A stretch of 5,124 nt of DNA from Rubrobacter sp. (GCA_013695335.1 JACDAR010000127.1:1-5124); one strand, 5' to 3'. Shown: positions 1-5,124, numbered from the stretch's first letter. Translations and numbers: made by a program. Notes: generated from the letters alone by a model not told the origin.

Positions 1-321
1 AACGGTTTCGAGACGGTGCTGCTGATGTGTCTCGTCTACGCGCCCCTGGACCTGGTGGGGATGATGGCTGGCTTCCTTCGCATCCGCTGGAAGTCTTTCG
101 CCCTGGCGACCGCGCTGGGCCTGATACCGGCCACCCTGTCGTGGGTGCTCTTCGGGGCTTCCATCGAGACGGACCTTACCGGCGGCAGACCGGAGATCAA
201 TCCGCTCATGCTACTCGCGTCTTTGGTCCTGCTGGCCGGGAGCCTCTCGCTGTCCAGGTACTTGAGGCGGCGGAATCGCGGCGCCGAAGATGGTCTATTG
301 TCACCTGAGGAGAAGCAATGA
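1..321 (+). CDS. TVP38/TMEM64 (VTT-domain) family membrane protein, C-terminal part, 5' end outside window
   Basis: The reading frame is open from base 1 to the TGA at 319-321 and gives 106 residues with no convincing start inside the window, so the gene is cut by the window edge. Three hydrophobic stretches are visible: about residues 6-24, 33-51 and 62-78, counted from base 1. The stretch ending AGFLRIRWKSFALATALG, followed by a Pro-containing helix, resembles the C-terminal half of the VTT domain of TVP38/TMEM64 and DedA-related proteins. These are polytopic inner-membrane proteins; some relatives are lipid scramblases, but the substrate here cannot be read. The segment LLMCLVYAPLDL has Cys where many relatives have Arg. 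The tail is charged and cytoplasm-like. It overlaps the next gene by ATGA, so the two are probably co-translated. Family call is fairly sure, role unknown. Confidence 0.72.
   Translation, partial: NGFETVLLMCLVYAPLDLVGMMAGFLRIRWKSFALATALGLIPATLSWVLFGASIETDLTGGRPEINPLMLLASLVLLAGSLSLSRYLRRRNRGAEDGLLSPEEKQ
307..312 (+). promoter_or_regulatory. Ribosome binding site of the phosphorylase gene
   Basis: GAGGAG lies 5 bases before the ATG at 318 and inside the end of the upstream membrane-protein gene. It supports the ATG that overlaps the upstream stop codon. Confidence 0.7.
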
Positions 322-1163
322 TAGACGTCGGCATCATCACAGGTTCGGGTATCTACCAGCTCGGCGGGGATTCCGAACCGCGTCTGGTCGAGACCCGCTT
401 CGGAAGAGCGTGGGTGGAGGTTGCGAGGATCGGGCCGTGGACCGTGGGGGGCATCTCCCGGCACCGGGAAGGACACCACCACCTGCCCCACACGATCCCA
501 CACCAGGCGAACCTCGTGGCGCTCAAACAGCTCGGAGCGCGGGCGGTTTTCGCAACGACCGTTGTGGGGATGGTGAGTCCCGACGTGCCCCTGGGACGTC
601 CCATCCTCTTCGATGACCTGTTCTTCCCGGGGAATCTCCTCCCCAACGGAGCGCCTTGCACCGTCTTTACAGAGCCCGGAGATCCGGAGCGGGGACATCT
701 CATTCAGAGCGAGCCCTTCTCCCCGCGCCTCCGGCGTAGGATGGAGCTCGCGGCGGAGAGCCTGGGGCTGGAGATCACCGTCGGCGGCGTCTACGGTCAC
801 ACGAACGGCCCGAGGTTCGAGACCAGGGCGGAGATCCGCTGGTTGGGCACGGCGGGGGTTGCGGCCGTGAGCCAGACTTGTGGACCCGAGGCGGTTCTGG
901 CCGGCGAACTGGAGCTTCCCTACGGGCTCGTGGGCTATCCGGTGAACTACGCAACCGGGGTCGCCGAACCGGAAACGGAGGAGGACTTGAGCCGTCTGCT
1001 CGCGCGCTCGGCCAGGCTCCTGCCCCGGCTCATTACACGGTCGGTGGAGACGTTGGAAGCCGAAGACATGACCCACGACTACGGATACGTTTACCGTGTC
1101 GGGGGTGGGACAGGCAATATAGACGCCGGCCATATACCCGACGATATACTCCGTGGGAGGTAG
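318..1163 (+). CDS. MTAP/PNP family nucleoside phosphorylase, probably 6-oxopurine type
   Basis: The 281-residue length matches the trimeric MTAP/PNP family, cytosolic enzymes that split purine (methylthio)nucleosides with phosphate into base and sugar-1-phosphate. Family marks in order: TGSG at 8-11 (Ser10, phosphate loop), RHREGH at 48-53 (Arg48/His49), a PH..P..AN segment at 57-65, TTVVG at 80-84 (Thr81), NGPRFET at 163-169, and PEAVLAGELELPY at 190-202. Two specificity positions differ from classic methylthioadenosine phosphorylase: Gln186 replaces the usual Met of GMT, and Asn210-Tyr-Ala replaces Asp-Tyr-Asp. Asn at that site is typical of PNP and of methylthioinosine/6-oxopurine enzymes, so hypoxanthine- or guanine-type substrates are inferred. 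The usual YRAN is HQAN here. A product database may call it mtnP; I leave the symbol blank because specificity is unresolved. It is coupled to genes on both sides. Confidence 0.88.
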   Translation: MIDVGIITGSGIYQLGGDSEPRLVETRFGRAWVEVARIGPWTVGGISRHREGHHHLPHTIPHQANLVALKQLGARAVFATTVVGMVSPDVPLGRPILFDDLFFPGNLLPNGAPCTVFTEPGDPERGHLIQSEPFSPRLRRRMELAAESLGLEITVGGVYGHTNGPRFETRAEIRWLGTAGVAAVSQTCGPEAVLAGELELPYGLVGYPVNYATGVAEPETEEDLSRLLARSARLLPRLITRSVETLEAEDMTHDYGYVYRVGGGTGNIDAGHIPDDILRGR

Positions 1164-1167
1164 GAGG
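1155..1167 (+). promoter_or_regulatory. Two successive Shine-Dalgarno sequences before the response regulator
   Basis: GGGAGG (1155-1160) sits 6 bases before a GTG at 1167, and AGGAGG (1162-1167) sits 11 bases before an in-frame GTG at 1179. The second one contains the last base of the phosphorylase stop codon (TAG 1161-1163) plus the preceding A. They support alternative starts; which is used cannot be decided by eye. Confidence 0.6.
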
Positions 1168-1859
1168 TGTTGGCCCCGGTGGCGAAGATCCTGGTAGTCG
1201 ACGACGAGCCAAACATCAGGGAGGTCGTTGGCCTGTACCTGAGGCGCGATGGACACACGGTCGTCCCGGCCGCCGACGGCGCGGAAGCCCTGAAGCTCTA
1301 CCGCAGGGAGAGTCCGGATCTCGTGGTTCTCGACCTCATGCTGCCCGAGGTTAGCGGCATCGAGGTGTGCAGGCGCATCCAGTCCGAGCGGCGGGTGCCC
1401 GTGATCATGCTGACGGCCCGCGGCGAGGAGGAGGACAGGATAGTTGGCCTCGGCCTCGGCGCGGACGATTACGTGACCAAGCCGTTCTCCCCGCGCGAGC
1501 TGGCTGCCCGCGTCGAAGCGGTGTTGCGCCGGACAGGCGAGGCGGCACCTGAGGGCGGCGGGGTGCTCGTCTTTGACGACCTGCGGATAGACACAGGGAC
1601 GCGCGAGGTCAGCGTTAGGGGTGAGTCGGTGGCGCTCACGGCGCGGGAGTTCGACCTCCTCCAGTATCTGGCCTCCCATCCCAGGCAGGTGTTCACCCGG
1701 GACCAGTTGATGGAGACGGTCTGGGGGCACGTGTTCTCCGCCGATACCAGCACCGTCACCGTCCACGTGCGTCGGCTGCGCGAGAAGCTGGAGGCGGACC
1801 CGGCCCATCCACGCTACCTCCAGACGGTGTGGAGCGTTGGATACAGGTTCAGCGGATGA
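1167..1859 (+). CDS. OmpR/PhoB-family response regulator
   Basis: This is a 230-residue DNA-binding response regulator. The receiver domain covers about residues 6-122, with acidic pocket Asp12-Asp13, phosphoacceptor Asp56 in VVLDLMLP, Thr83 in MLTAR and Lys105 in TKPFSPREL. A short linker leads to a winged-helix Trans_reg_C domain (about 134-229) with TAREFDLLQYLASHP, the recognition-helix region TVTVHVRRLREKLE and the terminal VGYRF. All catalytic positions are present, so it should be phosphorylated by the kinase encoded next. The GTG at 1167 is given as start; the GTG at 1179 would yield an N-terminus reading (M)AKILVVDDE, the common form in the family, and is equally plausible. Its stop codon overlaps the kinase start. 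The domain set resembles PhoB/PhoP/RegX3-like regulators, which bind tandem 11-bp-spaced sites, but the exact subgroup cannot be fixed by eye. Confidence 0.93.
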   Translation: MLAPVAKILVVDDEPNIREVVGLYLRRDGHTVVPAADGAEALKLYRRESPDLVVLDLMLPEVSGIEVCRRIQSERRVPVIMLTARGEEEDRIVGLGLGADDYVTKPFSPRELAARVEAVLRRTGEAAPEGGGVLVFDDLRIDTGTREVSVRGESVALTAREFDLLQYLASHPRQVFTRDQLMETVWGHVFSADTSTVTVHVRRLREKLEADPAHPRYLQTVWSVGYRFSG

Positions 1860-3115
1860 TGAAGTTCGCTCGAACCGGCGCAGCCGCGCTGCTTTTCTTC
1901 GCCGGCGCGCTGGCGATCACGCTGGTATCCGGCGCGTACGTGTTCGGGGTGCCGCGGGCTGACGTGATGGCTGTGGCGTCGTTGCTGTGCGGCGTGGGCG
2001 GCGTCGTCGGGGTGGCGGCGTTGCTACTTTTGCATCCGAGTGTGCTCGGGCGGGTGGGCGGCGTGAGAGGGTACCTTGCGGGGGCAGGACTTATAGCCAG
2101 CCTCCTGCTTCTCGGGATGTTGCTCGGCGGGGCGCGGGCCATGTTTATCTCGGGGCACGACCTGTCTTTGCTGTTGACTATGCTCCTGTTCGCCTCGCTA
2201 CTGGCGGTTGGTTTCAGCCTCTACGGGGCGGGGCCGCTGGCGCGGCGCATCGAAGAGCTGCGGCGGGGGACGGCGCGGCTCGCAGCCGGTGATCTCGATA
2301 CAGAAGTCCCGGTGGACGGTCACGACGAACTGGCCATGCTCGCGGAAGACTTCAACAAGATGGCGCGGGAACTAAGGGAGGCGGCGGCGCGCGAACGGGA
2401 GATGGACGAGGCGAGGCGTAATCTCGTGGCCGCAGTCTCCCACGACCTGCGAACGCCCCTCGCTTCGGCGCGCGCCCTGATCGAAGCCGTCGCCGACGGC
2501 CTCACGGATGACCCGAAAGTAGAGGCCCGCTACCTGGCCTCCGCCCGCGGTGAGATCGAGAAGCTCGGTCGGCTGGTGGACGACCTCTTCGAGCTGTCCC
2601 GGATTGACGCAGGTCTGTTGAGGCTGGATCTGGAGGAAGCCTCGCTTCGGGATCTCGTTTCGGACACCCTTTCCAGTTTCGGGCCGCGGGCCGAGAGCAA
2701 GGGCGTGAGCCTCGTCGGGGAAGTCGCCGATGGCGTTGATCCGGTGTTCGCGAGCCCTCCCAGACTACAGCGCGTACTCTACAACCTCCTCGGCAACGCT
2801 TTGCGACACACGCCTTCCGGTGGGGAGATCCATCTCCGGGTGGAGTCGGTTGGAGATATCGCGCGGGTCGAGGTCTCGGATACAGGGGAAGGGATCGCAC
2901 ATGCGGATCTTCCTCGGGTCTTTGATCGCTCTTTCCGGGGTGAGAGATCCAGGTCATCCAGCGGTGAAGATTCCGGTGCGGGGCTGGGACTTGCGATAGC
3001 CCGCGGCCTGGTCGAAGCCCACGGCGGTGAGATCGGCGCCGAGAGCGAGCCGGGTCACGGCGCCCGCTTCCGCTTCACGCTGCACCGAGCCCCCTCCGGT
3101 TCTGCCGGGCCATGA
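1856..3115 (+). CDS. Membrane sensor histidine kinase (4 TM, HAMP, HisKA, HATPase_c)
   Basis: From the ATG at 1856 the product is 419 residues. Four hydrophobic helices lie at about 9-32, 37-59, 74-97 and 103-125, joined by very short outer loops, so no sizeable extracytoplasmic sensor domain exists. A HAMP segment follows (about 127-178), then HisKA with H-box SHDLRTPL (His196), and the ATPase domain with N-box around Asn310/Asn314, G1 box DTGEG (342-346), F-box FDRSFRG (356-362) and G2 box GAGLGLA (374-380). All residues needed for autophosphorylation are present. It should phosphorylate Asp56 of the preceding regulator. The ATG overlaps the regulator stop as ATGA with no strong Shine-Dalgarno, which suggests translational coupling; ATG 1859 is an equal alternative, and a GTG at 1829 is in frame but lacks a ribosome site. 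The Ser-rich stretch 365-373 between the F and G2 boxes probably forms part of the ATP lid. The signal sensed is unknown. Confidence 0.92.
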   Translation: MMKFARTGAAALLFFAGALAITLVSGAYVFGVPRADVMAVASLLCGVGGVVGVAALLLLHPSVLGRVGGVRGYLAGAGLIASLLLLGMLLGGARAMFISGHDLSLLLTMLLFASLLAVGFSLYGAGPLARRIEELRRGTARLAAGDLDTEVPVDGHDELAMLAEDFNKMARELREAAAREREMDEARRNLVAAVSHDLRTPLASARALIEAVADGLTDDPKVEARYLASARGEIEKLGRLVDDLFELSRIDAGLLRLDLEEASLRDLVSDTLSSFGPRAESKGVSLVGEVADGVDPVFASPPRLQRVLYNLLGNALRHTPSGGEIHLRVESVGDIARVEVSDTGEGIAHADLPRVFDRSFRGERSRSSSGEDSGAGLGLAIARGLVEAHGGEIGAESEPGHGARFRFTLHRAPSGSAGP

Positions 3116-3128
3116 TCTAACGTCCTTC

Positions 3129-3149
3129 CAGTGAACGTATTCGTTACTG
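3129..3149 (+). repeat. Bulged hairpin after the kinase gene
   Basis: CAGT (3129-3132) and AACG (3134-3137) pair with CGTT (3142-3145) and ACTG (3146-3149) around a TATT loop, with G3133 bulged. It starts 14 bases after the kinase stop. No T run follows directly, so a classical Rho-independent terminator is not supported; it may be an RNA 3' end structure or part of an operator. Confidence 0.4.
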
Positions 3150-3192
3150 AAAACTTAATCCCGTGTTCATTCTTTTTTCATGGGTTGCCAAT
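3144..3192 (+). promoter_or_regulatory. Possible 11-bp-phased regulator binding array upstream of the molybdoenzyme gene
   Basis: Pentamers recur at exact 11-base steps: TTACT 3144, TTAAT 3155, TTCAT 3166, TTCAT 3177 and CCAAT 3188. The central pair is identical, and the third unit reads GTTCATT, close to the GTTCA-type half sites known for actinobacterial PhoP/RegX3 regulators. The region is much more AT-rich than the genes around it and ends about 57 bases before the ATG at 3249. Family knowledge: OmpR/PhoB regulators bind head-to-tail sites with 11-bp period. That this array is bound by the regulator at 1167 is inference. A possible -10 element, TAGACT at 3192-3197, follows the array, but no good -35 is seen. 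Confidence 0.4.
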
Positions 3193-3233
3193 AGACTCAG
3201 TGCCAGGATTTCGGAGTGGTTTTGAAGAGAGCG

Positions 3234-3239
3234 AAGGAG
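3234..3239 (+). promoter_or_regulatory. Ribosome binding site deciding the start of the molybdoenzyme
   Basis: AAGGAG ends 9 bases before the ATG at 3249. This favours 3249 over the in-frame GTG at 3216, which would place this site inside the coding region and has no good Shine-Dalgarno of its own. Confidence 0.65.
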
Positions 3240-3248
3240 AGTGATGCC

Positions 3249-4931
3249 ATGGGCGCCAGATCCAGGGCCGGAATAGCCGGTGTTGCGGGGGCCGTGCTGG
3301 CCTTCGGGCTGGCGGAGCTGGCGCACGGCCTCTCCGGGGCGATACCCTCGGTGTTCGTGTCGCTGGTCCAGCAGGTCATAGAAAAGACGCCGGGCGAACT
3401 GGTGACGCGCGGCATCGAGCTACTCGGCACGGCTGACATCCCCGTGCTCGTGACGTGCATGATCCTGGGCGCCCTCGTGGTAGCCGCCATCCTCGGTAAC
3501 ATCGCGGTTCGCTCTCCGGCGACCGCTATCGCAGGGGTGATCATACTGGCAGGAGTCGCGGTGGCCGCCGCTCTCGCGGAACCGTTCGTTGCAGCCGCCC
3601 CGACGGTGGTCATCATAGCCGGAGCCCTGGCTATCGGTTCGGCGGTCACTGAGATGCTGCTGCGTACCGCTGGCCTCCGAAGCACGAAGCCCGTCGAGCC
3701 AGCCGGGGAAGATGGCGGCGCGTTTGGCATCCCCCCGACCATGGATGTTCGCTCCAGGGAGGCTTACGCGGAAGGCGGCATCTCGGTCGGACGCCGGAGC
3801 TTCCTCATGCTCGGCGGTGGCGCGCTCGTGGCAGGGCTCGCGGCCTTGGGTCTCGGGAGACTCCTCTCCTCAGGCGGCGCTGCCGCCGCATCCACCCCAA
3901 AGCCCCTGAAGTTCCCCGCCGAGCCGAAGAAGAGCACCGACACAGGTGAAAGCGAAGGCGGCGGTGGAAAGCCGCAGCCTGTCGAGCACCAGACGTTGCC
4001 AAAGCCCGACCCTTCGGCATCGCTCGACGTGCCTGGGATGCCGGATCTCATAACCCCGGCAAGCAGCTTCTACCTGATCGACGCAGCCTTCACCTCGCCC
4101 CGCGTGGACGTGAACGACTGGAAACTATCCGTAAAAGGCGCAGTCGATAACCCGGTCCAGTTTTCGTACAAGGATCTCATGGAGATGCCGACCCGCGAGT
4201 CGGACATCACGCTCTCGTGCGTCTCCAACACCGTGGGCGGCGGCCTGGTCTCCAACGGACGCTGGACCGGCGTCCTCCTCTCCGACGTGCTCGCCGAAGC
4301 TGGCGTGACCCGCGACAACATCTCACGCGCCTCCAGGCAACTCGTGGGGCGCAGCGTTGACGGCTGGACCTCGGGCTTCGAGACGAAGCTTGCCCTCGAC
4401 GGCCGCGAGGCGCTGGTGGCCTTCGGGCTGAACGGCTCCGAACTCCCCATCAAACACGGCTACCCCGTGCGGCTCGTAGTGCCAGGCATCTACGGCTACG
4501 TCTCGGCAACCAAGTGGCTCTCCGAAATAGAGCTGACGAACTGGAACTTCGACGCCTACTGGATACAGCGCACCTGGAGCAAGGAAGGCCCGATCAAAAT
4601 CCAGTCCCGCATAGATACGGTGGGCGCTGGCGAGACTGTCTCTGCCGGTACTGTCCCCATCGGCGGTGTCGCCTGGGCTCCGCATCGCGGCATCAGCAAG
4701 GTCGAGGTCTCCGCGGATGGCGGCTCCTCCTGGAACGAAGCCCGCCTCGCCTCCCAACTCAGTGACGATACCTGGCGCCAGTACGTCTACGACTGGCACG
4801 CGAAACCAGGCGACCACACCCTCCAGGTCCGCGCCGCGGACGGCGAAGGCCAGACCCAGACTCAGAACGAAGCCCCACCCCACCCCTCTGGCGCCACCGG
4901 CTACCACACCGTGGACGTGAGGGTGGCCTGA
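3249..4931 (+). CDS. Membrane-anchored sulfite-oxidase-superfamily molybdopterin oxidoreductase
   Basis: The 560-residue product has three parts. Residues 1-138 form a membrane domain with helices at about 8-28, 64-86, 91-110 and 117-138. A cytoplasmic loop leads to a twin-arginine motif GRRSFLM (181-187) directly before a fifth helix (about 187-206). A Pro/Lys/Gly/Ser-rich linker (207-272) joins the catalytic part. The Mo-cofactor domain (about 273-432) shows LSCVSN with Cys324 as the expected molybdenum ligand, then W339-TGV-LL, DGWTSGF (371-377), and NG..LP..HGYPVRLVVPG..GY.S.TKW (395-423), where His403, Arg408 and Lys422 likely contact the pterin. A Mo-co dimerisation domain (about 443-558) ends the protein. 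Four helices plus the Tat-type fifth one place the catalytic domain outside the cytoplasm. There is no haem domain, and His26 is the only histidine in the helical region. The substrate is unknown; sulfite or another small oxyanion, or a sulfoxide, is possible. Confidence 0.9.
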   Translation: MGARSRAGIAGVAGAVLAFGLAELAHGLSGAIPSVFVSLVQQVIEKTPGELVTRGIELLGTADIPVLVTCMILGALVVAAILGNIAVRSPATAIAGVIILAGVAVAAALAEPFVAAAPTVVIIAGALAIGSAVTEMLLRTAGLRSTKPVEPAGEDGGAFGIPPTMDVRSREAYAEGGISVGRRSFLMLGGGALVAGLAALGLGRLLSSGGAAAASTPKPLKFPAEPKKSTDTGESEGGGGKPQPVEHQTLPKPDPSASLDVPGMPDLITPASSFYLIDAAFTSPRVDVNDWKLSVKGAVDNPVQFSYKDLMEMPTRESDITLSCVSNTVGGGLVSNGRWTGVLLSDVLAEAGVTRDNISRASRQLVGRSVDGWTSGFETKLALDGREALVAFGLNGSELPIKHGYPVRLVVPGIYGYVSATKWLSEIELTNWNFDAYWIQRTWSKEGPIKIQSRIDTVGAGETVSAGTVPIGGVAWAPHRGISKVEVSADGGSSWNEARLASQLSDDTWRQYVYDWHAKPGDHTLQVRAADGEGQTQTQNEAPPHPSGATGYHTVDVRVA

Positions 4932-4964
4932 ACCAGCCCATAATCGACGACAGCCAACGCCAGA

Positions 4965-5003
4965 TACCTGTATCCGCGTGAAGATGAACCATAGGTACAG
5001 GTA
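4965..5003 (+). repeat. Long-spaced inverted repeat after the molybdoenzyme gene
   Basis: TACCTGTA (4965-4972) is exactly mirrored as TACAGGTA (4996-5003) with 23 bases between; two more pairs (T-G, C-G) extend inward. It lies 33 bases past the stop codon. No T run follows, so it is a poor intrinsic terminator; a 3' end RNA structure or a split operator is possible. Confidence 0.4.
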
Positions 5004-5051
5004 GAGGCTTCGGGGCGGAAAAATCGTGTGTTTCGGCGCTAGAGGCGGGGC

Positions 5052-5095
5052 TGTAATCAAAGTGTTTCCATTGTGTAATGGAAATGTAACGCGAA
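5052..5095 (+). promoter_or_regulatory. Four tandem 11-bp TGT units, PHO-box-like operator
   Basis: Four consecutive 11-base units begin TGT: TGTAATCAAAG (5052), TGTTTCCATTG (5063), TGTAATGGAAA (5074) and TGTAACGCGAA (5085). Units 1 and 3 share TGTAAT, one base from the TGTCAT core of the E. coli Pho box. Tandem sites with this period are the usual target of PhoB/OmpR-type regulators. The array lies 29 bases before the window end and would control the gene that follows. The binding protein is not shown by the sequence; the regulator encoded at 1167 is the obvious candidate. Confidence 0.5.
5065..5084. repeat. Perfect 8+8 palindrome
   Basis: TTTCCATT (5065-5072) and AATGGAAA (5077-5084) are exact reverse complements around GTGT. 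It overlaps the second and third of the 11-bp units. No T run follows, so it is not a terminator; it may be a dimeric repressor site or arise from the overlapping tandem units. Confidence 0.5.
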
Positions 5096-5112
5096 GGGAA
5101 GCCGGGCGTAAC

Positions 5113-5120
5113 AGGGGGAG
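5113..5120 (+). promoter_or_regulatory. Probable ribosome binding site of the next gene, start outside window
   Basis: AGGGGGAG followed by AGTA ends the window. A purine-rich Shine-Dalgarno-like sequence here, with an operator-like array just upstream, suggests that a + strand gene starts within a few bases beyond 5124. No start codon for it is visible. Confidence 0.4.
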
Positions 5121-5124
5121 AGTA

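Larger units (their letters stand above)
4932..5124. other. Non-coding gap between the molybdoenzyme and the next gene
   Basis: No credible gene lies here. It contains the inverted repeat at 4965-5003, a weaker imperfect pair (GCGGAAA 5015-5021 with TTTCGGC 5031-5037, one mismatch), the tandem 11-bp units with their palindrome, and the terminal ribosome-site-like sequence. Confidence 0.6.

Noticed and set aside
36..1808. A 590-residue open frame on the minus strand
   Set aside because: It runs antisense through three well-supported + strand genes, its translation is rich in Arg, Pro, His and Gly with no recognisable domain, and long antisense frames are common in high-GC coding DNA.
1829..1855. 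Upstream GTG start for the histidine kinase
   Set aside because: No Shine-Dalgarno precedes it and it would lengthen the overlap with the regulator; the ATGA junction at 1856 is the usual arrangement.
3129..3178. Rho-independent terminator after the kinase gene
   Set aside because: The hairpin at 3129-3149 is followed by an A-rich stretch, and the TTTTTT at 3173-3178 comes more than 20 bases later. A second possible stem (CCCGTG 3160-3165 with CATGGG 3179-3184) holds the T run in its loop, not after it.
3185..3209. Sigma-70-type promoter with TTGCCA (3185-3190) and CAGGAT (3204-3209)
   Set aside because: The spacer is only 13 bases, too short for a standard promoter, and the -10 match is poor.
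3216..3248. Upstream GTG start for the molybdoenzyme
   Set aside because: It would add 11 charged residues, has no good ribosome site, and would bury the well-placed AAGGAG inside the gene.
3249..3662. Haem-binding membrane subunit fused to the molybdoenzyme, like the MsrQ partner of MsrP
   Set aside because: The four helices contain a single histidine (His26), so no bis-histidine haem site can be built.
3197..3742. A 181-residue Ala/Ser/Thr-rich minus-strand frame
   Set aside because: It is the shadow of the membrane helices of the molybdoenzyme; composition is explained by the opposite strand and no family is recognisable.
4323..5060. A 245-residue open frame on the minus strand crossing the last gap
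   Set aside because: Most of it is antisense to the conserved Mo-cofactor and dimerisation domains, it has no motif, and its proposed start falls within the operator-like region.

Overview
The window is high-GC bacterial DNA with every supported gene on the + strand. High GC, frequent ATA (Ile) and AGG (Arg) codons, the style of the two-component pair and a membrane-anchored actinobacterial-type molybdoenzyme suggest an actinomycetote, perhaps a Rubrobacter-like lineage. This placement is inference; the window holds no rRNA or marker gene.

Layout. Positions 1-321 carry the C-terminal end of a TVP38/TMEM64 (VTT-domain) membrane protein whose start lies outside the window. It overlaps by 4 bases a 281-residue MTAP/PNP-family nucleoside phosphorylase (318-1163). 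Three bases later comes an OmpR/PhoB-type response regulator (1167-1859, possibly starting at 1179). Its stop overlaps the start of a four-helix membrane histidine kinase (1856-3115). These four genes look like one translationally coupled operon. A 133-base AT-richer gap (3116-3248) follows, with a bulged hairpin and an 11-bp-phased series of TTCAT-like pentamers. Next is a 560-residue membrane-anchored sulfite-oxidase-superfamily molybdenum enzyme (3249-4931), probably its own transcription unit. The last 193 bases (4932-5124) are non-coding: a long-spaced inverted repeat, then four 11-bp units each starting TGT, the third lying inside a perfect 8+8 palindrome, and finally a purine-rich Shine-Dalgarno-like sequence at the very edge. 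The next gene probably starts just past the window.

How the parts may work together. The kinase lacks a sizeable outer domain and probably senses something at or in the membrane; it would phosphorylate the adjacent regulator at Asp56. Regulators of the PhoB/OmpR family bind tandem sites spaced 11 bp, and both non-coding gaps hold 11-bp-phased repeats, so the regulator may control the molybdoenzyme and the unseen downstream gene. That link is inference. The phosphorylase carries Asn where adenosine-type MTAPs carry Asp, which points to 6-oxopurine nucleosides. The molybdoenzyme has four predicted helices, then an internal twin-arginine motif before a fifth helix, which suggests combined Sec/Tat membrane insertion with the catalytic domain outside the cytoplasm.
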